From: Barthelona sp. PCE
Taxonomy: Eukaryota > Metamonada: BaSk clade
Direction of reading: 5' to 3'
Assembly (NCBI GenBank): GCA_040285745.1
Contig: JAUFOR010000002.1
Coordinates: 434,001 to 498,000 of the forward strand
Length of the DNA stretch: 64,000 bases
Of this stretch, positions 31,146 through 40,207 are shown one piece after another. A program made the position numbers and the translations under genes. The number at the start of each line of letters is the position of its first letter. The stretch's first letter is position 1. The notes under the pieces are model-generated. The model was not told the DNA's origin. It did no database searches and worked only from the letters and a program-made list of their open reading frames with translations.

Positions 31146-31622
31146 ATGCAGGGATTTAGCATACGGGAATGTAGATACGAGGACCTCGACCGCATTCAGA
31201 ACTGTAATTTGTGGTGTCTTCCAGAGAACTACACCAACCATTTTTACGTATATGAGTTTTTGACATCAAAACCGACTATTTTTGTAGCAGAAGTTGGAGA
31301 AGAGATTGTGGGGTATTGTTTAGGTAAAATAGATTCACATGAAGCTACAAAAACCACACCACATCATTACAGCGGATTAATTACGAGTGTTTCCGTTAAA
31401 CCAACATTCAGGGGATTGGGTATTGCTAAGAACCTGATGATCTGCAGCATGAAGGCATTCAGAGAACTGCAATGTAGTTATATTCAGTTGCATGTTCGAG
31501 AAAGTAATGTAATTGCTCAAGATATGTACAAAAATCTTGGTTTTGTTATTCATCAAGTAGAAAACAAGTACTATCACGATAAGGAAACTGCCTACGAGAT
31601 GAGAATTGAGTTAACTGAGTAA
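31146..31622 (+). CDS. NAA10: NAA10/ARD1, catalytic subunit of N-terminal acetyltransferase A
   Basis: A GNAT-fold enzyme that transfers acetyl from acetyl-CoA to the N-terminus of nascent proteins, working at the ribosome with NAA15. The 158-aa protein covers just the catalytic fold. It has FSIRECRYEDLDRIQNCN at the start, LPENYTNHFYVYEF (alpha1-alpha2 loop typical of NAA10), VGYCLGKI, ITSVSVKPTFRGLGIAKNLM with the acetyl-CoA-binding R-x-x-G-x-A, and the final MYKNLGF. The disordered tail of animal NAA10 is missing. The start is the ATG at 31146; the frame opens slightly earlier at a TTG. Confidence 0.92.
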   Translation: MQGFSIRECRYEDLDRIQNCNLWCLPENYTNHFYVYEFLTSKPTIFVAEVGEEIVGYCLGKIDSHEATKTTPHHYSGLITSVSVKPTFRGLGIAKNLMICSMKAFRELQCSYIQLHVRESNVIAQDMYKNLGFVIHQVENKYYHDKETAYEMRIELTE

Positions 31623-31699
31623 ATTGAATTGTTATTATTTTTTTATCCATTATCACATTTTAAGCGAATTGTTTTTATTCGCTTTATAATTGCATAAAT

Positions 31700-32875
31700 A
31701 TGACGAAAACCGCCATTTTTGTTGAGGTTTGTCAGACAAATTCATCAATATTATCTGAGGAGCAAATACATTCTGCAGTTGGTGTTTACATAACGAAATT
31801 CGTTCCAACATTCCGTCCTGGCATTCTTGTACTGGACGAGAGGCGTTTTGCACATTGTAATGATATTAGTTTTGTTCGTATTTCAGAAATGGAATTGGAT
31901 GTTTTACATTTTTGGGAAGTAGATGTCCATATACGTGTTTTCCAGTTAAATTCGGAAGAACACAACAATATGACTTTAGAAGATGATGATAAAATCCATG
32001 CAACTACACAATGGTTGTTACCTCACTGTAATTTCGAAAATGAATGGGAACAACTGCATTTTGATGGTGATATCAAAAAAACATGTTTGCAGTATTGTAG
32101 ATCAGCGTTAATATTTGCAGAGAAAGAAGTCTCATCAAGTTATGTGACATTTCAAAAAGTTTTGTTGGCTTATGGACCACCAGGAACTGGAAAGACAACA
32201 CTGATCAAAGGTCTAGCACAGAAATTAGCAATAAGAATGAATGATGTATTCCCCCACACACATTTTTTGGAAGTTAACGCACATTCACTGTTCAGTCGAT
32301 GGTTTTCAGAGAGCGGCAAACTCGTACAACGCCTTTTCTCGCATATACAGGAACTGACCAAGGATGAGAATACGCTTGTATGTGTCTTGATAGATGAAGT
32401 GGAGTCGCTTGTGTCTAGCAGAGAAGCTTCAGCAAATGGAACAGAACCAGGCGATGCCATTCGCGTAGTCAACGCGTGTTTGACACAATTAGACCAGTTA
32501 AGTCGCCAAAAGAACGTTTTTGTTTTTTGTACTTCAAATTATTCTAAAAGTTTAGATGTTGCTTTCATTGACAGAGCAGATCTTAAGCTTTTCATCGGAA
32601 ATCCCAGCATCAAGGCAAGATTTAATATTTTAAAGAGCGCAATTGATCATATGTATGATTGTGAAATTCTTTCTCACACTCTTGGTGGGGAATCATTGAA
32701 GAAATTGATGCAGATTTGTGAAAAAGGAGCCGATATCAGTGGAAGAACACTAAGGAAGCTTCCTTTTTTATCGTATGCGAAAACATATGCAAATCAAACA
32801 TCTTGCATAGTTGATTTGGAAAGCTTTTTAATTTCACTAGATTGTGCAATTCAGGATACCGTAGACTCACTTTAA
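31700..32875 (+). CDS. PCH2: PCH2/TRIP13 AAA+ ATPase
   Basis: An AAA+ remodeller that unfolds HORMA-domain proteins such as MAD2 and HOP1, acting in the spindle checkpoint and in meiosis. The protein is 391 aa. Walker A GPPGTGKTT is near residue 159, Walker B VCVLIDEVESL near residue 232, and the family-specific AFIDRADLKLFIGNPS near residue 290, which carries sensor and arginine-finger-region features. The N-terminal 130 residues are the smaller substrate-binding region, shorter than in animals (about 430 aa total). It follows NAA10 by 77 bp. Its presence suggests a HORMA pathway in this organism. Confidence 0.93.
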   Translation: MTKTAIFVEVCQTNSSILSEEQIHSAVGVYITKFVPTFRPGILVLDERRFAHCNDISFVRISEMELDVLHFWEVDVHIRVFQLNSEEHNNMTLEDDDKIHATTQWLLPHCNFENEWEQLHFDGDIKKTCLQYCRSALIFAEKEVSSSYVTFQKVLLAYGPPGTGKTTLIKGLAQKLAIRMNDVFPHTHFLEVNAHSLFSRWFSESGKLVQRLFSHIQELTKDENTLVCVLIDEVESLVSSREASANGTEPGDAIRVVNACLTQLDQLSRQKNVFVFCTSNYSKSLDVAFIDRADLKLFIGNPSIKARFNILKSAIDHMYDCEILSHTLGGESLKKLMQICEKGADISGRTLRKLPFLSYAKTYANQTSCIVDLESFLISLDCAIQDTVDSL

Positions 32876-32994
32876 TGCTTCACGGCACTGCAAAAACATA
32901 CTTAGAATGTAAATATCTCCTTTAGATTGTTTTTTTTTTTCTATCCCGATTTGCTCGTTGAAAACACGCAAAAACCATCAATTTGTTCTTGAAG

Positions 32995-35900
32995 ATGTCA
33001 AACCCCCATAAAAATCATAAAAAAGGGTTTGAAAAGCGAAGGAAATCTGCTTTAATTGAATCTCCTGTTTCATCTTCAATGAAGGATTTTAAAAACTTGC
33101 GTGGCGGATCAACTGATTCGTGTGAAGCAATTCCTTACACTAGTACACCATTCAGCAATGAAGTTGAAGAATTTTCATTAAAAGCTGAAGATGGGTCCTT
33201 TGAAGATAAGTCCTTTGAAGTTCAAAAACACACAGATAAAAGTTACTATAACGTGTCAAAGTTTGCATCACATTACAGATTGTATTCAACAAGTTTGCGA
33301 ATTGCAGTCTTTTGTGGTTATTTACCTGTTTCAATGAAAGAAACCAAACTTTTTGCGCTCCTGAGCGAGAATCTTATGGTATCAGTTAAGAATGTCGAGA
33401 TCGGCCAGATTGATTATGCACCTAATGATATCCGAAAATATGCATATGTAACTTTTCAATCTTTAGATGAAGCACAATTAGCAATTGAGCACAAGTATAT
33501 CCACCATGGGAAGTGGATCATCAACATATGCCCCATTATCTTCCACCCCATTTTGGGAATGTGGGAGAACCGTGTTTACATGAGGGGAAGTTTTGTTATC
33601 CACAACAAACCAGCAGCAATGGAAGTCGCGCTGAAGGCAATGGGGATTGTAAGTATTGTGGCGATTTTTTTTCACAGTTCTTATCATGATATTGCTTATA
33701 TTCATCTTGGTAGCACAGAAGAAGCAAACAAATTATTCGATTTGGAACTTCCAGATACCATCACTGAGCGATTTAACACGGCCGAGCCATCCCCGATCGA
33801 CCTGAAGAACGTCTTACCGTCAATTGCACCATATAATTTCCCACTTGACGCAAATGGTAATGTTGATTATAAATTGAAACTGGCTGATATTGGCTACCTA
33901 TGCGCGTTAAGGGAGCCCATGAACCAGGTGCGCGACCAATACCATGTCCGCTTCAACTACAGGAAGTCATTCATTGCATCAATGGTTCAGCGTTTTGGAC
34001 TCACTGTTGACGTCATACCGTATCTTTCACTTGATGGATCTGTTACAATATTTTGTGAGGGCTATGATGTCATGTCATTTGTTGTGTATGAGGCTCTTCG
34101 AGGTGTTAATTCAAGACATGGAACTTACAATAGTGGGAATAGTTCAGCGCAATCTTCCGCACCATCTAGTCCTATTCTTTCTGGACAGAAACGCAAAGTG
34201 GACGACATGCTGTTTGTCGCACCGTGGCTGAGTCTAAAGCAATTGCTGAAGTATTTGATGTTTAATCCACCTGTACAGATGACGATAAAGTTAGGCTTTC
34301 AGTTCAGACGCCCGTACAACCTGCAACCTGAGGTGTTTATTAATAAGCTGTCCGTTAACCAGACTGATGTCAGCGAGCGATTTTCCGATTATCCAGTGTT
34401 TGATACACGTGAAATTGCTCACACTCTACAGATGCTTCTACTAAAATTTTTTTCAGATGACGCCTATGTTTGGGTATGTCCTGATAAGTTGACTGTTTAT
34501 ATTGTCACTGTTAAACAACGCATGTTAGCCGAATGGATGGTTGAATCGCATCTTATGAATCTACGGGACCCTGATCTGACAAAGCACTTTTTTAACTTCA
34601 GAATAGATGCTGTCCCATTTAATGTGCTTAACGTTTTCCCTGAATGGGATCCACTCACTGTCAGTGTATACACTGATAATCCCAATTTTTCTCATTCATA
34701 CAGTCGTTCTGTTGAATCGTATCGATTTTTGTTTATTCGTCTGAATTATGTACAGCCCACAGATCCACTGGATGTGGATATAATGAATGCGTGGGCAATA
34801 ACTTGTAGAGTTCGCAAGGAGGCTCAAAAACTTATTCGCATTCTTTCTATTCGTTATAACTATGAGCCTATTGAGTTATTTTCATTTTGTAAGCTGACCG
34901 TGTGGCTGAGCATCTCTGAAATCGCTGACTTATCCATTTTGAAGAACGTCAATGTTCGTATTTTTAATAACATAGACTATTATGAGATTCCAGTTGATTC
35001 CCCCTTAGGTAAGGATATTATGGATCGTGATTTTATTGTGTCCGGTCTATATCGTGATTTCTTAATGTTTAGAAAGAATTTTGACGTCTGTTTCAACATT
35101 TGTCAGAAGGTTTTTACAACTTCTTTCTTTATGAATTATGGTTCTAGCATCGGTAACTTTTCTGCTTTTAGCCGATCCTTGTCTGGTAAGTATGGTATCA
35201 CAGTCAAGTACAGAGTCCAACCTCATTTTGCCGAGTATTTTCTCTTTGGAAGTAAGAAATGTGTTAATGAAGCATTATCTGAGCTGAAAACGTTGTTTAA
35301 GTCACGCAGGGTTGTGTTTAAGTACCCAGCAACGTACAACAGCCGGGAATTATTGCTCAAGTACATGAGCATCCTTAGCAAATCTTATTTTGTGTCACGT
35401 ACACCTTTTATTGTCTTCAGTTCCTCTTTTTCTGGTACTCTGAATATCGATCTGCTTGAAAAATTACCGTATTCACACAATGAGAGCTATGTTCAAACTT
35501 TCCAATTAGTCACATACAGTGAGAGTTTCTTTAATGAAGAAAATTTGGAATCAATGATGGCAATCATCGAGGATGATAAAGGAAAAAAGGTTCCAACATG
35601 CGCTTTTAATCTATGTAATCAACATTATTTGACTCAAGCACTGCCCTCTTTTGTTAATACAATCAAGAATTATTTACTTGCGCGTATTGGAAAGTTTAGG
35701 GTATTCACCTTTAATTTCCATGGTAATTCAAGTAATTTTTTCACTTTTCTTTTGTATAAGGAGTCATTTGAAGAGATTAAAGACATGTATGAGTCTCTAA
35801 ATAGTTTGCATTGTTTTGCTGAAGTAATTAATCTTCCTGAAAAAGAAGAGTTAAACATAATTGACGGCAATTCAATCTTACATCAATTCTTTGGATCGAA

Positions 35901-36672
35901 ACAGGGGGAATTCCATTTGTCATCTTTCGTTGCAAACGGTCAACAAAATCACTATCTTGTTTGTGGTTTATACAACAGATGTTTAGAGTGTTTGCTGTAC
36001 ATGAACACATTTCCTGTTGTATTTCCTTTAGTAATTGACCGTGAACTGTATTCTTTTGTTCCGCAATTTGAATTTAACAGTGTAGTTTATTCAGAGGAAT
36101 CAACTTTTACCATAATTAATTCCAAACCAATAACTTCTAATCTTTTATTAGAAGAAAATGTATTTCAATTGTTTATTCAACATTTCAAACATATTTTTGA
36201 TGATAACGTATTTCTCCCCTGTGTACGTAAATATTTGATTGTTAACAGTGTGGATATTCTTCAAATGGTGTTTGATTGTTTCCCTATTGATATGCAGAAT
36301 CCCGAAATCTTGTTATTTGATTCGTTAACAGAATGTCTTACTGCATTACAACATGTTAAAGAAAAAGAGAATAATTGGGGTTATCATTTTAATCAATTGG
36401 ACTTATTGTGCCTTGATCAATTCTTACATTCTATTCCTGATGCGTTTTTCAGTGATTTTTTAACAGAGCATTTGGTTGTTTTAGAACTCTCAATCATTTT
36501 ATTTGATCCTTTAATGATATATAGAGGTGAATCAGCGCTTTTGAATGATGAGGATGATGAACGAGATTGTGATTGGGAATACAAATTGGATATGAACTTT
36601 TTGCGTCAACCTACTTGTAATCATCAAACAATAACCTGTAATGTCGATTCTGCATATATTTGTTGTTATTAA
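32995..36672 (+). CDS. Large protein with degenerate RNA-binding-like (RRM/KH-like) modules
   Basis: A 1225-residue protein with no firm family. Residues about 100-175 look like an RRM (LRIAVFCGYLP as RNP2-like and RKYAYVTFQSLDEAQLAI as RNP1-like). Later segments show a repeated strand-helix pattern resembling KH domains without the GxxG loop, for instance FGLTVDVIPYLSLDGSVTI (about 335) and YGITVKYRVQPHFAEYFL followed by CVNEALSEL (about 740). This suggests a divergent multi-KH protein like vigilin or BicC; by eye only. The last 400 residues are unknown and more AT-rich at the DNA level. The ATG at 32995 is used; the frame upstream lacks an ATG. Confidence 0.65.
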   Translation: MSNPHKNHKKGFEKRRKSALIESPVSSSMKDFKNLRGGSTDSCEAIPYTSTPFSNEVEEFSLKAEDGSFEDKSFEVQKHTDKSYYNVSKFASHYRLYSTSLRIAVFCGYLPVSMKETKLFALLSENLMVSVKNVEIGQIDYAPNDIRKYAYVTFQSLDEAQLAIEHKYIHHGKWIINICPIIFHPILGMWENRVYMRGSFVIHNKPAAMEVALKAMGIVSIVAIFFHSSYHDIAYIHLGSTEEANKLFDLELPDTITERFNTAEPSPIDLKNVLPSIAPYNFPLDANGNVDYKLKLADIGYLCALREPMNQVRDQYHVRFNYRKSFIASMVQRFGLTVDVIPYLSLDGSVTIFCEGYDVMSFVVYEALRGVNSRHGTYNSGNSSAQSSAPSSPILSGQKRKVDDMLFVAPWLSLKQLLKYLMFNPPVQMTIKLGFQFRRPYNLQPEVFINKLSVNQTDVSERFSDYPVFDTREIAHTLQMLLLKFFSDDAYVWVCPDKLTVYIVTVKQRMLAEWMVESHLMNLRDPDLTKHFFNFRIDAVPFNVLNVFPEWDPLTVSVYTDNPNFSHSYSRSVESYRFLFIRLNYVQPTDPLDVDIMNAWAITCRVRKEAQKLIRILSIRYNYEPIELFSFCKLTVWLSISEIADLSILKNVNVRIFNNIDYYEIPVDSPLGKDIMDRDFIVSGLYRDFLMFRKNFDVCFNICQKVFTTSFFMNYGSSIGNFSAFSRSLSGKYGITVKYRVQPHFAEYFLFGSKKCVNEALSELKTLFKSRRVVFKYPATYNSRELLLKYMSILSKSYFVSRTPFIVFSSSFSGTLNIDLLEKLPYSHNESYVQTFQLVTYSESFFNEENLESMMAIIEDDKGKKVPTCAFNLCNQHYLTQALPSFVNTIKNYLLARIGKFRVFTFNFHGNSSNFFTFLLYKESFEEIKDMYESLNSLHCFAEVINLPEKEELNIIDGNSILHQFFGSKQGEFHLSSFVANGQQNHYLVCGLYNRCLECLLYMNTFPVVFPLVIDRELYSFVPQFEFNSVVYSEESTFTIINSKPITSNLLLEENVFQLFIQHFKHIFDDNVFLPCVRKYLIVNSVDILQMVFDCFPIDMQNPEILLFDSLTECLTALQHVKEKENNWGYHFNQLDLLCLDQFLHSIPDAFFSDFLTEHLVVLELSIILFDPLMIYRGESALLNDEDDERDCDWEYKLDMNFLRQPTCNHQTITCNVDSAYICCY

Positions 36673-36732
36673 TAGAGTTTAATTTTTGTTTCTATTAATG
36701 TAAATTTTTTACTTTTATTGAGGAGGAAGTTT

Positions 36733-37368
36733 TCACATATAAGCATTGTAAACTTCATCTTCTGTAGCGTTTGTTGTTACAGCATCTTCTAACTTTGAAT
36801 CTTCCGGTTGCTGCACTTCTTTTTGTTGTGCTGCAGTGTTTTGTTCTGTTCCAAATTGATGCTGCTCCAAAAATGGTGTATAAGCATGTTCATTAACCTC
36901 TACGCCCAGATTCTCTCCGATTTCATTTTGTAATTTCTTGATTTGATCATTCAAATTGTAAATGTTCTTCTGTACAGTCTCGATATCAGTCATCAAAGTG
37001 GAAACGTCAGTGGCTTCAGGCATAGGGATACCATCGCTGTACACAAACGGGTTCTCACTGTGTCTTCTTGTGCTTGATTGTTTGCTTACAAGAGGAGTTG
37101 TTAATAAAACATTAATAATATCGTAAGCACGACGATAATCCAATCCAAGTTCGTTATGGATCTCCTTAAAGCTCACACGACCACTGGTCTGCATGATTGC
37201 AAGTATACGTTTAGTAATTTGTTCAAGGCCTACTGCCTTTTTTTTCCGACGAGGTCTACGTTTTGCAGAAGAGTTCTTTCTTGTCTTGGTGGTAGGCGGG
37301 GCATAGAAATCGAGGAAGTCCAGTTCAGAACTATTTGATTGCTTGTAGTTTGTGAGAGGTAGAGACAT
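36733..37368 (-). CDS. E2F/DP-family transcription factor
   Basis: A 211-aa protein with a basic N-terminal segment (RRPRRKKK, about residues 38-46) followed by a winged-helix domain (about 46-105). The recognition helix RRAYDIINVLLTTPLV matches the E2F/DP signature RR-x-YDI-x-NVL. A coiled-coil or leucine-rich segment (about 122-152) would be the dimerisation region. No retinoblastoma-binding C-terminal motif is evident. E2F and DP factors bind TTTSSCGC-type sites and control S-phase genes. Which of the two branches it belongs to cannot be settled by eye. It converges on the preceding gene with 60 bp between stops. Confidence 0.85.
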   Translation of the reverse strand: MSLPLTNYKQSNSSELDFLDFYAPPTTKTRKNSSAKRRPRRKKKAVGLEQITKRILAIMQTSGRVSFKEIHNELGLDYRRAYDIINVLLTTPLVSKQSSTRRHSENPFVYSDGIPMPEATDVSTLMTDIETVQKNIYNLNDQIKKLQNEIGENLGVEVNEHAYTPFLEQHQFGTEQNTAAQQKEVQQPEDSKLEDAVTTNATEDEVYNAYM

Positions 37369-38031
37369 TTCAATGTGATTTATGGCTATTTAAGTCAAAA
37401 ATATTATGTTAATGATGGCTAATGGATGAAAATGCGGTCGTTAAACGAAAAACAAGTGCAAAAAATTATTGCAAGTGTAAATGAGAAGGTTAGTTAACCA
37501 ATAACAGGGTTTGAGATGTTTCACACAATGATAACTATAGTTTTATTCACCCAAATATGGGAAATGACGTACTAAAAGTGCATTCCACCTTAAGCAACAA
37601 ATGTTTCAAAAAATTTGTAGATTTGTGTGCATTATGACACTAAAAAAAGCTTCAGAAAGAATATGCTAGATATCTATTCATTTTATACCTGTTAAAGAAC
37701 TGTATACTGTTGTGTTTCAGTACAATACAATGGTGGTATACGTACTTTTTTTTAAATACATTTTCATGCTCGGCAAAACTGCTAAAATTTTTTAATTTCC
37801 GGCGATACATTGTTTAATGTTTGTAAATACAAGAACTATTCACAGATCAATGGCAGGTTTGCAATTTTCATTTTTCCACCTTTTGTTTGTCTCAGAATGT
37901 ATAATGTACACAAAATAAACTGTCTGAATCAGACATTAAGCATTTGTAAGTTGTACTTAACCTGCTGATTCATTTTCTTTCCTTTCTTCAATCTGGCTGT
38001 GTATTCCGACTGGATATTCACGTAGAATTGT
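37369..38031. other. Long AT-rich intergenic stretch
   Basis: This 663-bp gap lies between the ends of two minus-strand genes and is one of the two longest here. I see no ORF of 60 codons, no tRNA-like box and no snRNA signature. It contains a perfect small inverted repeat, TGTCTGA-A-TCAGACA (about 37920-37935). It would include the upstream region of the E2F-like gene. Confidence 0.5.
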
Positions 38032-38781
38032 TTATTCGTTGGTTGCAGTTATACCACCAGCCTCATCAGGGACCGTAGTTTCATGTTTCGAAGGAGCTTC
38101 AGGTTCTTCATCGATTTCATGTTTGGGAGCACGTGCAGGGGCTTCATCTTCAAAATAAAATTGTTCTTCGGGCGAAATTTGTGATGCTTTCAGGAATTCA
38201 ACAACAATTTGAATAACCGGTGCTGAGACGACAATTAAGTGATTAATCTGTTCGTGGAACGTGTCAACGCTGATGTTGGGTGCATATCGTTGATAAAGGT
38301 GAGCGAGGGAGGGCATACCACTGTTCACGGCAGATTTCCAGACCATGCGCATCATCGTATTGCAATGTGGTTTCATTGCAGTTTTGTACGCCTCCATCGC
38401 GGACTTTTTGGGCTTCTGGCCCTCAGGAGCGTCCTTAATGTGCTTTAGTTCAAGAAGTTTATACTGCATTAAGCGCAAGATCTTCTTCAATGACTGACTG
38501 GCACTCTTGTTGTCTTCGTTCTTCTGCTCACGGATCTCGTACTGCAGGAGAGACTGTATAGAGTTGCTGGGGTTGCGATGGTTCGAATCATTGATGTTGT
38601 CAATGTAATTGCTGAAGTCGGATTGGACAAAACCGAGTGCGTTGGAGTCAAGGCACGTGAACAGCGACTTGAATGTGAGCAGAGCACTGACAAAAGATTG
38701 CGTGTTGAGTCCAGTTTGCGTTCCATCTTGGAGTTCTTCGTATTGAATACTCTCCATGGCACTAATGACGTCAGGAAGCAT
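38032..38781 (-). CDS. GLTP-fold (glycolipid transfer protein) paralogue A
   Basis: A 249-aa protein whose residues 20-200 follow the glycolipid transfer protein fold: TGLNTQSFVSALLTFKSLF, SDFSNYIDNI, a Leu-rich QSLLQYEI helix, QSLKKILRLMQY and AYKTAMKPH. GLTP proteins extract and carry sphingolipids between membranes. By-eye alignment puts Lys at the position of the sugar-stacking Trp of human GLTP, and the Asn, Lys and His head-group ligands are also changed, while the first Asp remains. The C-terminal 50 residues are acidic and disordered. It is divergently oriented to a paralogue at 39454 across 672 bp. Confidence 0.75.
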   Translation of the reverse strand: MLPDVISAMESIQYEELQDGTQTGLNTQSFVSALLTFKSLFTCLDSNALGFVQSDFSNYIDNINDSNHRNPSNSIQSLLQYEIREQKNEDNKSASQSLKKILRLMQYKLLELKHIKDAPEGQKPKKSAMEAYKTAMKPHCNTMMRMVWKSAVNSGMPSLAHLYQRYAPNISVDTFHEQINHLIVVSAPVIQIVVEFLKASQISPEEQFYFEDEAPARAPKHEIDEEPEAPSKHETTVPDEAGGITATNE

Positions 38782-39453
38782 CTAAATGTAAGAATTATGA
38801 TGTTTTGGGGGGTGATACGTTTTGAATTCAGAAGAAAAATAATATGCAAGGTTTTTTGCTTCTGAGACCATATACTATCCAAACAGAGCATACATTCGCC
38901 CAACATGAAGGGTTTTAAGGGATTTGAGCTTCCATATGGATTGTATGAATAGGGAGGTTTTTGTAAGGGTTTACACTGCTTTTTTAAACAGTGATTTTGT
39001 GGCCCATCGGCAAGGTAAGTACTCCACAGCAATATTTGGAACTTTTATATTGTATTATGGTATCCCTGAAAAAAGTATCTGTCATGTGATGTTTTTCCGG
39101 CTTATTTTGCAGCACCTCAGCAGAGCAATACGTACCACCTTGCAGTGGAGCAGACAAATTGGTATGCAAAAAAAGTGATGCAATTACAATGGACCTTCTT
39201 TTATTCTTATTGAAAGTCTCAGTGAGGATGAACATGGGCTGTGTTCCGTCCAAAAATCGGCTCATCACCCAATTTTATACTTCTAAAGGGGAGAAAAATT
39301 TTATCTTGTTTTGTAGAACACCGTTCATTTTCAGAAGGTTGCTTTGCTCCCCTTCGCAGTTTTACTACCACAAGCATAAAGTCTAAAGTCTTGCACAGTG
39401 TAAAATCATTATTTTTCTCTTACATAAGAGTTTACAGATTTTAAATTTTTTTA
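38782..39453. other. Intergenic region between divergent GLTP-like paralogues
   Basis: This 672-bp stretch separates the start codons of the two head-to-head GLTP-like genes and must hold both promoters. Reading frames of up to 95 codons occur on both strands, but none looks like a protein: composition is uneven, they overlap each other, and none begins near a TTTTCA element. I see no structural RNA. Confidence 0.45.
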
Positions 39454-40206
39454 ATGACCAACTTACTGAGTGTGATTGACTCCTTTAAGGCTGTTATAGT
39501 CGAGGAAGAGGAAGATGGGAGCATGACGGGTATTAACGTGCAAACTTTCCTTTCCGCAGCGTTAACGTTTCGCTCACTGTTTTCGCTAACACGTGTGCAG
39601 AGCACGGGCTTCATTTCTTCGGATTTTCATAATTACATAAACTTAATTACGAGTTGCTACAACAAGCATGCAGCATTAACGATCCAGGGCTTAATTCGTG
39701 ATGAAATAGGGAGAGGAAAGGGCGAAGACAGGAAGTCAGCCACAAGATCACTTCTTAAACTCAATCGTTTGCTTGAATATCAGCTAATCTTCCTTTTTAA
39801 CAGTCTTGCTGTTCCTAAGACTGGAAAGTTAAAAAGAGCAGCGACCAACGCGTACAGGGCGGCCATAAAGCCGCACATCCATGGGCTCATGCGCCTTTGT
39901 TGGAAGACTGCGATTGGGAACATGTGTTCAAAGGAGCATCTGATTCAACGATTGATGGGAGATGACGCAGCAACTGAAGATTCTTTTATTGATGCGGTTC
40001 ACGGGCTTATTGATGTTGTGGGTCCAATTACTTCCATATTTTCTCGTTTTCTGAAGGAATTAAACGTTTCAATAGAAGAACCTGATGTTTATTCTAATAT
40101 GGTTTTAAGGGGAGATGTTCTTCCTACAAATATGTTCCAACTTCCGAAGACAGAAACAGAACCCACCGAGGCAGCTGGAATTGCATCTGAAACAATTGAG
40201 AAATAA
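39454..40206 (+). CDS. GLTP-fold (glycolipid transfer protein) paralogue B
   Basis: A 250-aa paralogue of the protein at 38032, with the same block order: TGINVQTFLSAALTFRSLF, SDFHNYINLI, LTIQGLIRDEI, ATRSLLKLNRLLEYQ and NAYRAAIKPHIHG. It matches the GLTP pattern better than its sister (ATR-x-LL-x-L-x-R-x-L). As in the sister, the sugar-stacking Trp is replaced by Lys and the D-x-x-x-N head-group motif is shifted to D-x-x-N. Both tails are acidic and end with a similar EAAGIASE/EAGGITATNE phrase, showing a full-length duplication. Its stop is one base from the DNA2 stop on the opposite strand. Confidence 0.78.
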   Translation: MTNLLSVIDSFKAVIVEEEEDGSMTGINVQTFLSAALTFRSLFSLTRVQSTGFISSDFHNYINLITSCYNKHAALTIQGLIRDEIGRGKGEDRKSATRSLLKLNRLLEYQLIFLFNSLAVPKTGKLKRAATNAYRAAIKPHIHGLMRLCWKTAIGNMCSKEHLIQRLMGDDAATEDSFIDAVHGLIDVVGPITSIFSRFLKELNVSIEEPDVYSNMVLRGDVLPTNMFQLPKTETEPTEAAGIASETIEK

Positions 40207-40207
40207 A

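Noticed and set aside
38487-39032. 181-codon minus-strand ORF overlapping the GLTP paralogue A start
   Set aside because: It overlaps the conserved GLTP frame, and its sequence is the shadow of that gene plus upstream DNA.
38924-39386. Three ORFs of 75-94 codons between the GLTP paralogues
   Set aside because: Mutually overlapping, uneven composition, no conserved motif and no TTTTCA start context.
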